DNA from: Anaerococcus sp.
GTDB lineage: Bacteria; Bacillota; Clostridia; Tissierellales; Peptoniphilaceae
NCBI RefSeq assembly: GCF_030825785.1
Contig: NZ_JAPJPG010000012.1
Location: 1 to 43,694 of the forward strand
Length of the DNA stretch: 43,694 bases
Reading direction: 5' to 3'
In this document: positions 30,639 through 40,070 of the stretch, piece by piece
How positions within the stretch are numbered: position 1 is the first letter of the stretch
Layout of the letters: each line of letters opens with the position of its first letter
Position numbers and translations under genes: made by a program
The notes under the pieces: generated by a model
Databases searched by the model: none
What the model was told of the DNA's origin: nothing
Seen by the model: the letters and a program-made list of their open reading frames with translations, nothing else

Positions 30639-33488
30639 TTAATCAGAAAGATCTATTACCTTATCGAATAAGTCTTTTTTCTCAAGGATTTTTCCTCTAT
30701 TTCCGAAAACAAGGATATTATTGTAGGCGAGGGCCTTATCTAAAATATCTGCCAAGGCTCTTATATCAGATAAGTCTGCTTCTTTAATCTCTTTTAGGAT
30801 TTCCTCTTCATCTTTAGGATTTTCCTTCTTGTAATTAACAAAGTCACTATCTGCCTTTTGGGAAGGAGACTTAGGTCTTAGAAACTTACCCATGGTGGAT
30901 ATTTGATGATTTGCGAAGTCCCTTTCGTCCATATCAAGATTTCTTGCGATTTCAGGTATCTCATCATAGTTTTCTAGAGTTTTTTCTATATTAGGGTCCC
31001 TGTAGGAGTAAGTTGAAAAAAGTGCTGACCTATCTATAATCATCCCTGCTCCGTAAGCTCCTCCCTTGGCTCTAATTAGCTCGTAGAGATAAGGATTTGA
31101 TATTATTGAGCTTTCAAGAGATAAGCTTCCCTTATAGGAAAGATCTAAATCCTTAAGGTCTGCTGATTTGGAAATGTAATTTACACTTGCATCGGATGCT
31201 ATGGCTTCCTTTATTGGAGTTTTGTTGAAAACTATAGATTTTTTATCGAAAGTTTTATTAAGGAAGGCAAATTCTTCTAATAAATTTTCCTTTAAACTTT
31301 CAAAATCCTTCCTATCTCCAGTAATATTTAAGGTCAGATCATTAGATAGGATTTTTCTATATAGATTTTCTAGCTCGATTCTAAAAGTATCAAAGTCTTC
31401 ACTTGCTTTTTGGATAGCATCTTTTATGAAAAGATAGTAGTCGATTCCAGAAAGTTTCTCCTTGATATAAGATAGCTTATCTATATGGGAATTATTCCTA
31501 TTTAAGGCTATGAGATGGCCCTGATCGTACATGGTTGACTCAAAGACTGACTTTCTTATCCTAAGAAGCTCGAGTATTCTTTTTTGATCATCAAAGATGG
31601 TATTTATCAAAAAGTCCTTCACTATTTCCACAGCTTTTTGGATATTTTCTCTAGTAGTCTTGAAAGTTACTTTAAAGTTGTTTTCTATTTTTTCATCATT
31701 TATCCTAATGCTTGCTATAGTAAAGTTTAGCCCTGTTAGATATTGCCATATTATATCATCTATATCCTTGTAGGAAATATTTTCCGTATCAATTGATCCT
31801 AATAGTTCTCCGATTAATTGGAGCTTTTGCATTTCATCTAAGCTTAAATGGTCTATATTAAAGTAAAGATTAGCATAGATCAGACCGCTTGTTTCAAGTT
31901 CATGGTAGACGAATTTAAACTTATCCTCATGGACTTCTCTAGGGATTTTAGGAAGAGTCGTAGGCACATCGCTTAGCTTAAGTCTTGGTATTGTAGCCTT
32001 CTCTTCTGGTGAGTTTTCCCTATTTTGATAATCTTTAAGGGCTTTTAGTTCACCTTCGATTTTTTTAAGAGTTTCAGGAGTCATTTCCTCGTTTAATTTA
32101 CTGATTTTTTTATTAAATTCCTCATCTTGCTTTTTCCTATAATCACCATCAGCTCTTGCTATATGGACGAGCTTGGTCTTATTATTTAGGAAGTACTTCT
32201 GTATGAAATCCTCGTAATAACCAGTCCCGATTAGCTTTTTTAGCTCATCTAGAGTATCGACCATCCTATATACAGAAAAGACATCAGCATCTGGATTTGT
32301 CATAAGTAAATAGGAAAGTCCACGACTAGCATCGTTTAAGCTCTCCCTTTGGGCAAAATCAAAGATAGAAAAGGCAGACTTAAGACTTTCTATAGAAAGA
32401 TTTTTGCTTGCTTCTTCTAAGCCCTTCTCTATTATTTCTACAAATTGATCGACCTTACCTCCGTCAGTCTTTTGGGCTTGGATTAGGACGGAGGACCTAT
32501 TGCCGTAGCCTGGCCTTGCGTAGAAGTACTCTGGAGCAAGTTTCTCATTAATTTCATTTCTAATCTTTGATGAGTCCATATTAAAGATGGTATTTACAAG
32601 GATAGAAAGGGTGAGATAGTCTTTGCTATCGAGGGCAGAGCTTGCAAGAAAGGCATAGGAAAGATAGTCGGAGTCCTCCTCAATTTTGCTTGCTGGATAA
32701 GTGCCTTCGATTATTTCAGGATAGTAATTTTCCTTGACTTCTATCTCATTATCAAATTCCTTAAAGTCATACTTGCTTAGATACTCTTCGTCCAAGCGGG
32801 TAAGGAGTGGGTCGATGTCCATATTTCCATAGAAATAAATTAGTGAGTTCGATGGTTGGTAGTGGTTTTTATAAAAATCAACAAACTCATCATAGGTCAA
32901 ATCACCGATTTCTCTAGGATTACCACCAGATTCATATTCGTAAGGGCTACCCTTATATAAAAGCGAATTTATATCGTTATAGATTAGACTTTCAGGATCA
33001 GACAAGGCTCCCTTCATCTCGTTATAGACAACTCCAGAGATGCCGGTGATTTTCCCATCTTCCATTTCATAGTGCCAGCCCTCTTGATCTAGGATTTCCT
33101 TTTTCTCTATGGCTAGGGGATTAAAGACTGCATCTAGGTACACATCAACTAGGTTAGAAAAGTCCTTATCGTTTTCACTTGATACAGGATAGACGGTCTT
33201 GTCAGGATAGGTCATGGCATTTAGGAAAGTCTCGAGGCTTGATGAAGCCATATCCATAAAGGGGTCCTTGGTCTTGTATTTTTTTGAGCCATTAAGGACA
33301 GAGTGCTCCATGATATGAGCCTTGCCCTTAGAGTCTGTCGGTGGTGTCTTAAAGCTTATAGCAAAAGTCTTATTTTCGTCACAAGTTTTAACATATATAA
33401 TATTGGCCTTAGTCTTTTCATGTTCATAGAGAAAAACTGTTAGGCCTAAGTTTTCAAATTCTTCTTTCTTTAATAAATTGTAAGTCAT
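30639..33488 (-). CDS. M16C family zinc metallopeptidase (PreP-like)
   Basis: 949 aa. The inverted zinc motif HIMEH gives His58, Glu61 and His62, with a second-site glutamate in VVYNEMKGALSDPE. The N-terminal half is the active M16 domain and a second M16 domain lies in the C-terminal half, joined by a long helical hinge (about 460-510, FNKKISKLNEEMTPETLKKI), as in presequence protease/insulinase M16C enzymes. It degrades peptides in an enclosed chamber. No signal peptide, so probably cytoplasmic. GGAGG ribosome binding site. Stands alone and is divergent from the oxidoreductase. Confidence 0.93.
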   Translation of the reverse strand: MTYNLLKKEEFENLGLTVFLYEHEKTKANIIYVKTCDENKTFAISFKTPPTDSKGKAHIMEHSVLNGSKKYKTKDPFMDMASSSLETFLNAMTYPDKTVYPVSSENDKDFSNLVDVYLDAVFNPLAIEKKEILDQEGWHYEMEDGKITGISGVVYNEMKGALSDPESLIYNDINSLLYKGSPYEYESGGNPREIGDLTYDEFVDFYKNHYQPSNSLIYFYGNMDIDPLLTRLDEEYLSKYDFKEFDNEIEVKENYYPEIIEGTYPASKIEEDSDYLSYAFLASSALDSKDYLTLSILVNTIFNMDSSKIRNEINEKLAPEYFYARPGYGNRSSVLIQAQKTDGGKVDQFVEIIEKGLEEASKNLSIESLKSAFSIFDFAQRESLNDASRGLSYLLMTNPDADVFSVYRMVDTLDELKKLIGTGYYEDFIQKYFLNNKTKLVHIARADGDYRKKQDEEFNKKISKLNEEMTPETLKKIEGELKALKDYQNRENSPEEKATIPRLKLSDVPTTLPKIPREVHEDKFKFVYHELETSGLIYANLYFNIDHLSLDEMQKLQLIGELLGSIDTENISYKDIDDIIWQYLTGLNFTIASIRINDEKIENNFKVTFKTTRENIQKAVEIVKDFLINTIFDDQKRILELLRIRKSVFESTMYDQGHLIALNRNNSHIDKLSYIKEKLSGIDYYLFIKDAIQKASEDFDTFRIELENLYRKILSNDLTLNITGDRKDFESLKENLLEEFAFLNKTFDKKSIVFNKTPIKEAIASDASVNYISKSADLKDLDLSYKGSLSLESSIISNPYLYELIRAKGGAYGAGMIIDRSALFSTYSYRDPNIEKTLENYDEIPEIARNLDMDERDFANHQISTMGKFLRPKSPSQKADSDFVNYKKENPKDEEEILKEIKEADLSDIRALADILDKALAYNNILVFGNRGKILEKKDLFDKVIDLSD

Positions 33489-33656
33489 ATTTCCTCCATT
33501 TGTATTACTATACTACTTATGAATTCTAGTAAATAATAATATGGAAGGATCTTTTCGTTATATAATTAAAACTTATGAAAAGATATTGTCGCATTATAAA
33601 ATTTAGGTTATCATATTAGAGTAAGTTTACTAAGAAAATCATTGAAAGGATGAGTT

Positions 33657-34643
33657 ATGAAGCTTGGAATAATTGGTGCCGGCAAAATTGTCGGCGGATT
33701 TTTATCTTTTGCAGTAGATATTGAAGAAATCGACCTTGTAGCGATTGCTGCTACTAAAAGAAGCGAGGATAAGCTAAGAAAGCTTTCTACAAGATATAAT
33801 ATTGACAAGTTTTATGTGGATTATAGAAAATTAATAGAAGATGAGAATGTAGAGGTAGTCTATGTCGCTCTTCCCAATATCCTCCACTATGAAGTGATGG
33901 ATTACGTAATAGAATTAGGCAAGGATATTATTTGCGAGAAGCCTTTCTGTGGAAACTTAAAGGAGAGTGAGGAAATTTTTGCTAGGGCCTTTGCTAAAGG
34001 ACTAATAGTTCTTGAGGCAGCAAGCCATAGATTTATTCCTAATGCTCTAGCTGTAAGAGATGAGCTTAAGAAGTTGGGAGATATAAAAATCGTCTCATTC
34101 AACTATTCCCAATATTCTTCTAGATACGATAAGTTCAAAGAAGGGGATATCGCACCAGTATTTGATAAGTCGATGAATGGTGGGGCTCTTATGGATATCA
34201 ATTTCTATAATGTAGATTACCTTTCTATGCTTTTTGGAAGGCCAAAGGCTGTGGAGTATTTTCCTAATATGGAAAAGGGGATTGATACATCAGGCATCCT
34301 TTACCTAGACTATGGGGACTTTAAGGCTATTGCCATAGGCAGCAAGGACTCAGATGCAAGTCTAGTTAATACTATTCAAACAGATAGGGGAAGTATAGAG
34401 ATAACTGACGCTATCAATTCTTTTTCGTCCTTTAGGATTAAACAATCAGCTAAGAATGTTTTTAGAGAAGTAAACTTAAATCAACCTTGTCACAGGATGG
34501 TCTATGAATTTAGACAGTTTCAACAAATCATAAGTCAAAGGGATATGAAAAAGGCAAGAGCACTTTCTAAGATAAGTCTTGATACTTCCTGGATTTTGAC
34601 AGAAGCTAGGAAGTTTGCTGCTATAGATTTCCCAAATGATTGA
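33657..34643 (+). CDS. Gfo/Idh/MocA family oxidoreductase
   Basis: 328 aa. N-terminal Rossmann start KLGIIGAGKIVGGFLSF, then VVYVALPNILHYEVM and the diagnostic IICEKPFCGNL. The C-terminal half is the alpha/beta substrate domain (NGGALMDINFYNVDYLSMLF). The family uses NAD(P) to oxidise or reduce sugars and inositols; the substrate cannot be read here. It precedes the mannose PTS operon by 77 nt, which hints at sugar metabolism. Ribosome binding site AAAGGA. Confidence 0.9.
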   Translation: MKLGIIGAGKIVGGFLSFAVDIEEIDLVAIAATKRSEDKLRKLSTRYNIDKFYVDYRKLIEDENVEVVYVALPNILHYEVMDYVIELGKDIICEKPFCGNLKESEEIFARAFAKGLIVLEAASHRFIPNALAVRDELKKLGDIKIVSFNYSQYSSRYDKFKEGDIAPVFDKSMNGGALMDINFYNVDYLSMLFGRPKAVEYFPNMEKGIDTSGILYLDYGDFKAIAIGSKDSDASLVNTIQTDRGSIEITDAINSFSSFRIKQSAKNVFREVNLNQPCHRMVYEFRQFQQIISQRDMKKARALSKISLDTSWILTEARKFAAIDFPND

Positions 34644-34671
34644 ATAATTTATAGATTCTTGTGCAAAGTGT

Positions 34672-34677
34672 TATAAT
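34672..34677 (+). promoter_or_regulatory. -10 box of the mannose PTS operon
   Basis: TATAAT at 34672-34677 between the oxidoreductase and the PTS genes; the -35 region (TTATAG, 34649-34654) is weak. TACGAA (34688-34693) and TTCGTA (34716-34721) form an inverted repeat that brackets the AAAGGAG ribosome binding site and could modulate translation. Confidence 0.45.
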
Positions 34678-34720
34678 ATAGATATGGTACGAATGTATTA
34701 TTAGAAAGAAAGGAGTTCGT

Positions 34721-35710
34721 ATGGTAGGAATAATACTCGCAAGCCACGGCGGTTTTGCCGATGGTATCAAAGAATCCGCTCAAATGATCTTTGGCGAGCA
34801 AGAAAAATTCGAATCAGTATGCCTACTTCCTTCAATGGGGCCCGATGATTTTAGAGCAAATCTCGAAAAAGCCATTGAAAACTTAAATACTGAAGAGATT
34901 CTCTTCTTGGTTGACCTTTGGGGCGGTACACCATTTAACCAAAGCTCAAATTTATTTGAGGGAAACGAGGATAAATGGGCAATTGTTGCTGGCATGAACC
35001 TTCCTATGGTCATAGAAGCTTTAAGCGAGAGATTTACTGCAGAGAAATCTCACGATATAGCAAAGGCTATAGTAGGATCAGCCAAAGAAGGAGTTAAGAT
35101 TAAGCCGGAAGAGCTTAATCCAGTAGAAGAAGCTATTACAGAAGTCAAGGAGGATAATATCCCTAAGGGATCTATCCCAGAAGGAACAGTTCTTGGAGAT
35201 GGTAAGATCGATATTGGTCTTGCAAGAATAGATACAAGACTTCTTCACGGACAAGTCGCTACGAGCTGGACCAAATCAGTAAAACCTGACAGAATCATCG
35301 TAGTAAGTGATAGCGTAAGTAAAGATGAACTAAGAAAAAGCATGGTAATGGAAGCGGCTCCTCCAGGAGTTAAGGCTCACGTAATTCCTATTTGGAAGAT
35401 GAAGGAGATTATGGATGATCCACGTTTTGGGTCAACTCGTGCTTTATTATTGTTTGAAAAACCACAAGATGTCCTAGAATTTTTAGAACTAGGCGGAAAG
35501 CTAGATAAGGTTAATCTAGGATCAATGGCTTATAAACAAGGAGATATCAACCTTACAAATGCTGTTTCTATGAATGCTGACGATGTAAAATGTTTTGACA
35601 AAATTCTAGAACATGGGATAAAGATCGATGTCAGAAAAGTTCCAGCAGACAAGAATGAAAATTTCGACAATTTGATGAAAAAAGCTAAAAGAGAATTAAA
35701 TATTAATTAA
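34721..35710 (+). CDS. manX: mannose-family PTS EIIAB component
   Basis: 329 aa fusion. The IIA domain carries phospho-His9 (ILASHGGFADG) and LVDLWGGTPFNQ. A linker of about 35 residues (GSIPEGTVLGDGKIDIG) leads to the IIB domain with phospho-His176 (ARIDTRLLHGQVATSW). It passes phosphate from HPr to the incoming sugar. Full length and intact. The IIC gene follows after 11 nt. Sugar specificity (mannose, glucose or glucosamine) is not decided by sequence. Confidence 0.94.
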   Translation: MVGIILASHGGFADGIKESAQMIFGEQEKFESVCLLPSMGPDDFRANLEKAIENLNTEEILFLVDLWGGTPFNQSSNLFEGNEDKWAIVAGMNLPMVIEALSERFTAEKSHDIAKAIVGSAKEGVKIKPEELNPVEEAITEVKEDNIPKGSIPEGTVLGDGKIDIGLARIDTRLLHGQVATSWTKSVKPDRIIVVSDSVSKDELRKSMVMEAAPPGVKAHVIPIWKMKEIMDDPRFGSTRALLLFEKPQDVLEFLELGGKLDKVNLGSMAYKQGDINLTNAVSMNADDVKCFDKILEHGIKIDVRKVPADKNENFDNLMKKAKRELNIN

Positions 35711-35721
35711 TAGGAGAAATT

Positions 35722-36537
35722 ATGAATATACTTAATGTTATTTTAATCGTCCTTGTAGCTTTTCTTGCAGGATGTGAAGGAATCTTAGACCAATTCCAAT
35801 TTCACCAACCACTTGTTGCTTGTACCCTAATAGGGCTTGTAACAGGTCACCTAAAGGAAGGCATAATCTTGGGCGGTTCTTTACAATTGATAGCCCTCGG
35901 TTGGGCAAACGTAGGTGCGGCAGTCGCCCCAGATGCAGCTCTCGCATAAGTAGCTAGTGCTATTATAATGGTCCTTGCCCTAGAAGGAGGAAGCGAAAAT
36001 GTAACTAGTGCGATCAATACTGCTATTACGCTTGCAATCCCACTTTCTGTAGCAGGACTATTCCTTACAATGATAGCAAGAACTCTAGCTATCCCAATGG
36101 TTCACGGAATGGATGCAGCAGCAGAAAACGCTGACTTTAGAAAGATTGAAGTTCTTTCATGGATGGGTGTATGTATGCAAGGACTTAGAATTGCAATACC
36201 AGCCCTCGTTCTTTGCTTTATCCCACCAAAGGTAGTAACTGATGCCCTAAACTCTATGCCAGACTGGCTAACAGGAGGAATGGCAGTTGGTGGTGGAATG
36301 GTAGCAGCTGTAGGTTATGCCATGGTTATCAACATGATGAGCACAAAGGAAACTTGGCCATTCTTTGCCCTAGGTTTTGTCTTCGCTGCAATCGATCAAA
36401 TCACCCTAATAGGCCTTGGTGTTATAGGTGTTGTACTTGCGATTGTATATATGACTCTTAAAAATCTTGCTACAAGTAACCAAGGTGGAGGACAAGGTTC
36501 AGGCGATCCTCTAGGCGATATCATAAACGATTATTAA
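35722..36537 (+). pseudogene. manY: mannose-family PTS EIIC, interrupted by an in-frame stop
   Basis: A single frame runs from ATG 35722 to 36537 and reads as a full IIC of about 271 codons, except for TAA at 35947-35949. Before it is NVGAAVAPDAALA, and after it, in the same frame, VASAIIMVLALEGGSENVTS. The family usually has a serine there (AALASVAS), so one base change (TCA to TAA) explains it. The first 75 residues hold the first two membrane helices and the rest holds the others. The PTS is probably non-functional unless the stop is read through or is a sequencing error. IIAB and IID on both sides are intact. Confidence 0.85.
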
Positions 36538-36549
36538 AAAGGAGCAATT

Positions 36550-37488
36550 ATGACTGAAAACATAAACAATAATGAAGAAAGAATTGTCCTAAATCAATCT
36601 GTTCGTAGGAAGGTATGCAACCGTCACCAATTCCTCCAAGGAACTTGGAACTACGAGAGAATGCAAAATGGTGGTTGGGCCTTCTCAATGATTCCTGCTA
36701 TCAAGGCTTTATATAAGGACAAAGAAGATCAAAAACTAGCCCTAAAAAGACACCTTGAGTTCTACAACACCCACCCATACGTATCAAGTCCAGTAATGGG
36801 AGTAACCCTTGCTATGGAAGAAGAAAGAGCAAATGGAACTCCAATTGATGATGCGGCAATAAACGGTGTTAAGGTTGGTATGATGGGACCACTTGCAGGT
36901 GTAGGAGATCCAGTATTCTGGTTTACCCTAAGACCAATTCTAGGAGCTCTAGGAGCATCCCTAGCTCTTTCAGGAAACCCACTAGGTCCAATAATATTCT
37001 TTGTATTTTGGAATCTAATAAGATATATATTTGAGTGGAAGACTCAAGAGATGGGCTATAGGGCAGGTAACGAAATAACAAAAGACCTATCTGGAGGACT
37101 TCTAGGTAGAGTTACCCTTATGGCTTCAATCCTAGGTATGTTTATAGTAGGAGCCCTAGTGCAAAGATGGGTATCAATCAACTTCACAGTAAATGTATCA
37201 GAAATTACTCAACAACCAGGTTCATATATCGACTGGGCATCTCTTCCAGCTGGAGCTGAAGGAATCAAAGAAGCCCTAACTCAATACCATAACATAGGTG
37301 CTACAGCCCTAGATCCAGTAAAGGTAACAACCCTACAAGATAACTTGGATAGCTTGATTCCAGGTCTTGTACCACTTTTACTAACTTTAGGAATCTGTAA
37401 ACTTCTAAAGAAAGATGTATCTCCAATTGCTATAATAGTTGCTCTATTCGTAATAGGAATCATCGCTAGATTCTTTGGAATTATGTAA
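36550..37488 (+). CDS. manZ: mannose-family PTS EIID component
   Basis: 312 aa. N-terminal cytoplasmic part with RHQFLQGTWNYERMQNGGWA, then HPYVSSPVMGVTLAMEEERA and KVGMMGPLAGVGDPVFWFTL, the IID hallmarks, followed by membrane segments. It forms the sugar channel with IIC. AAGGAG ribosome binding site. Its stop overlaps the DUF956 start (TAATG). Confidence 0.95.
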   Translation: MTENINNNEERIVLNQSVRRKVCNRHQFLQGTWNYERMQNGGWAFSMIPAIKALYKDKEDQKLALKRHLEFYNTHPYVSSPVMGVTLAMEEERANGTPIDDAAINGVKVGMMGPLAGVGDPVFWFTLRPILGALGASLALSGNPLGPIIFFVFWNLIRYIFEWKTQEMGYRAGNEITKDLSGGLLGRVTLMASILGMFIVGALVQRWVSINFTVNVSEITQQPGSYIDWASLPAGAEGIKEALTQYHNIGATALDPVKVTTLQDNLDSLIPGLVPLLLTLGICKLLKKDVSPIAIIVALFVIGIIARFFGIM

Positions 37489-37835
37489 TGGTTCAATCGC
37501 AAAATACCAAAGTCGATTTAACTATCCCTGCCACTAACCTAAATGGCCTTACTTCTCAAGGTAAGGTCATGGTTGGTGATAGGGCTTTTGAATATTACAA
37601 TGACAGGAACAAGGCTGATTTTATCCAAATACCTCGGAAAGAAATTAGGCTTGTGACTGCAGCTGTTATCTTTAAGAAGAAAATCACGAGATTTGCCATT
37701 CATACCAAAAGCAATGGAGATTTTATTTTCTCTACTAGAGATAACAAGAAAACCCTAAGAGCTATAAATAAATATATAGCGGACGATAAACTAAGGAAGT
37801 CTCTAACTGTATTAGATTATCTAAAAAGAAAATAA
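37488..37835 (+). CDS. DUF956 family protein (ManO-like)
   Basis: 115 aa, no membrane segment. It begins MVQSQNTKVDLTIPATNLNG and contains GKVMVGDRAFEYYN and FIQIPRKEIRLVTA, the DUF956 pattern. These small proteins are almost always the last gene of mannose-type PTS operons and are thought to regulate the transporter. TAATG overlap with manZ. A strong terminator follows. Confidence 0.88.
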   Translation: MVQSQNTKVDLTIPATNLNGLTSQGKVMVGDRAFEYYNDRNKADFIQIPRKEIRLVTAAVIFKKKITRFAIHTKSNGDFIFSTRDNKKTLRAINKYIADDKLRKSLTVLDYLKRK

Positions 37836-37840
37836 TCCTT

Positions 37841-37866
37841 TAAGCCCCTGATTTGGGGCTTTTTTC
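37841..37866 (+). terminator. terminator of the PTS operon
   Basis: AAGCCCC (37841-37847) and GGGGCTT (37854-37860) form a perfect stem with a 6-nt loop, followed by a T-run. Confidence 0.93.
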
Positions 37867-37871
37867 ATTGA

Positions 37872-37985
37872 CTTTGTGAAAACATTTTCTAATTAGTGGA
37901 TAAATTTTTCGTTTTGCTATATAATTATAGTATAAATTTTAAAAAGAGCATTTTATTATACAAAAGAATAAATGTTTTCACAAAG
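37872..37985. repeat. 16-bp perfect inverted repeat spanning the EF-G-like promoter
   Basis: CTTTGTGAAAACATTT (37872-37887) and its exact reverse complement (37970-37985) are separated by 82 nt that contain the promoter. The right arm ends in the ribosome binding site of the following gene (CAAAGGAG). The TTGTGAAA half resembles Rex half-sites. It could be a paired operator or a long-range RNA stem. Confidence 0.85.
37897..37925 (+). promoter_or_regulatory. promoter of the EF-G-like gene
   Basis: TGGATA (37897-37902), a 17-nt spacer and TATAAT (37920-37925), located between the inverted-repeat arms. Confidence 0.5.
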
Positions 37986-37993
37986 GAGTAAAT

Positions 37994-40042
37994 ATGAAAA
38001 ATTATGACACATCAAAAATCAGAAATTTAGCTTTAGTCGGTCACTCCAAAGCAGGTAAGACCTCTTTGACAGAATCACTATTATTTAAAACTGGTGTGAT
38101 CGATAAAAAGGGAAAGGTTGAAGAAGGGACAACTGTTTCAGATTATGAAACACAAGAAAAGAAGAGAAATATTTCCCTCCAAACTTCAATAGTTCCAATC
38201 GAATATGATGATTTCAAGATTAATTTTATAGATTCTCCTGGATTTTTTGATTTTGAAGGTGAAGTTTTGCAAGCTCTAAGAGCAGCAGAATCAGCACTTT
38301 TTGTTATAGATGGGGAAAGTGGTATAGAAGTAGGAACTGAAAAATACTGGAAATACACCCAAGAGATCAACCTACCTTCTATAATTTTCGTAAATAAATT
38401 AGACAAAGAGAACGCCAACTTCAACAAGGCTGTTTCAGATCTGCATATAGAATTTGGCAAGAAAATTATCCCTCTAACCTTGATGTTAGGTGAAGGAGAA
38501 GACTTCGAAGGTATTATCGATGTAATCGATAAAAAAGCCTACACTTATGAAAATGATGAGAAAAAGGAAGTGGAAATTCCTGAAATAAGAATGGCAGAGG
38601 TTGAAGAAGTCTACAACCAAGTCATAGAAGCTGTTGCTGAATCAGATGATAGCCTAATGGAGAAATTCTTTGAGGGAGAAGAATTCTCAGAAGAAGAATT
38701 TATGAAGGGTTTATCAAAGGCGATACTAGAAGGAGATGTAGTTCCTCTTATAGCAGGTTCTAGCGAAAAACAAATTGGCCTAACTTCACTTCTTGACTGC
38801 ATAATAAAATACATGCCAGCAATTGACGATGAGGCAGCAAATATAGGCTACAGGGTAAAAGAAGGCTATGAAGCATTCGAACCAAATAAAGATGCACCTT
38901 TCTCTGCTGTAGTATTTAAGACAATAGCAGATCCATTTGTAGGTAAAATTTCTATCTTTAAAGTCCTATCAGGAACTATAAATAAAGACGATAAGATATA
39001 TAATGTAAGTAAGGACGTGGAAGAGAAAGTAGCAAATCTCTTTGTCCTTAGAGGTAAGGAACAAATAAAAGTAGATAAGCTAGTAGCAGGAGATATAGGA
39101 GCCTTCTCTAAGGTAGATTCTGCATCAACTGGTGACAGCTTAGCTACTAAGGAAAACAAAATAGAATATAAGAGAATCAAATATCCTCAAGCTGTTTTAT
39201 CTTTCGCTATCAAGGCCCTAAGCAAAAATGACGAGGATAAGATTTCAGAAGCCTTACAAAAGCTTGCTGAAGAAGATCCAACCTTCAAGGAAGAAAGAAA
39301 TCAAGAGACAAGCCAATCTATCATATCAGGACTTGGTAATGTCCAACTAGAAGTCTTGATGGATAAACTAAAAGATAACTACTCAGTAAATACAGAAGTC
39401 GTAGAATACAAGATTCCTTATAGGGAAACTATTAAGTCCAAATCAGATGTTCAAGGAAAGCACAAGAAACAATCCGGTGGTGCAGGCCAATACGGAGATG
39501 TATTTATAAGATTTGAACCGATTGATGAAGACTTCGTATTTGACGAAGAAGTATTCGGTGGAGCAGTTCCTAAAAACTACTTCCCAGCTGTAGAAAAAGG
39601 TCTAGTAGAATCCCTAGCAGAAGGACCACTAGGCGGCTATAAAGTTACTGGAATCAAGGCGACTTTATATGATGGATCCTACCACCCAGTAGATTCAAAT
39701 GAACAAGCCTTCAAAACTGCTGCAAAAATTGCTTTCAAGAAGGGTATAGAAGAAGCAGATCCTATTTTACTAGAACCTGTAATGAAACTTGAAATAAATG
39801 TTCCAGATGCTAACATGGGTGATGTGATGGGAGATATGAACAAGAGACGTGGAAGAATCCTCGGTATGGAGCCACAAGCAGACGGAAGTCAAGTAATCCT
39901 TGCCGAAGCTCCACTAGCAGAAGTTCTAACTTATGCAATTGATTTAAGAAGTCAAACATCAGCACGTGGTTCATTCTCAATGGAATTTGTAAGATACGAA
40001 GAAGTACCAAAAGAGATAACAGCAAAAGTATTGGAAAAATAA
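37994..40042 (+). CDS. elongation factor G-like GTPase
   Basis: 682 aa. G domain at the N-terminus: P-loop GHSKAGKT (16-23), GTTVSDYETQEKKRNISL (switch I), DSPGFFDF (switch II), and VNKLDKENANF. It then follows the EF-G order (domain II, III, IV with VNTEVVEYKIPYRETI, and V near EPVMKLEINVPDANMGDVMG). The wording of the G domain is of the EF-G-like (EF-G-2/FusA2) paralogue group rather than of the essential EF-G, and no rpsL-rpsG-tuf genes are near. Such paralogues have varied or unknown functions. Starts at ATG 37994 after AAGGAG. Confidence 0.9.
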   Translation: MKNYDTSKIRNLALVGHSKAGKTSLTESLLFKTGVIDKKGKVEEGTTVSDYETQEKKRNISLQTSIVPIEYDDFKINFIDSPGFFDFEGEVLQALRAAESALFVIDGESGIEVGTEKYWKYTQEINLPSIIFVNKLDKENANFNKAVSDLHIEFGKKIIPLTLMLGEGEDFEGIIDVIDKKAYTYENDEKKEVEIPEIRMAEVEEVYNQVIEAVAESDDSLMEKFFEGEEFSEEEFMKGLSKAILEGDVVPLIAGSSEKQIGLTSLLDCIIKYMPAIDDEAANIGYRVKEGYEAFEPNKDAPFSAVVFKTIADPFVGKISIFKVLSGTINKDDKIYNVSKDVEEKVANLFVLRGKEQIKVDKLVAGDIGAFSKVDSASTGDSLATKENKIEYKRIKYPQAVLSFAIKALSKNDEDKISEALQKLAEEDPTFKEERNQETSQSIISGLGNVQLEVLMDKLKDNYSVNTEVVEYKIPYRETIKSKSDVQGKHKKQSGGAGQYGDVFIRFEPIDEDFVFDEEVFGGAVPKNYFPAVEKGLVESLAEGPLGGYKVTGIKATLYDGSYHPVDSNEQAFKTAAKIAFKKGIEEADPILLEPVMKLEINVPDANMGDVMGDMNKRRGRILGMEPQADGSQVILAEAPLAEVLTYAIDLRSQTSARGSFSMEFVRYEEVPKEITAKVLEK

Positions 40043-40070
40043 TTATAGAAAAGAAAGTAAGGAGTATGCT

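Noticed and set aside
35947..35949. Recoded or read-through TAA in manY
   Set aside because: No recoding element is visible and the expected residue is serine; a point mutation or error is more likely.
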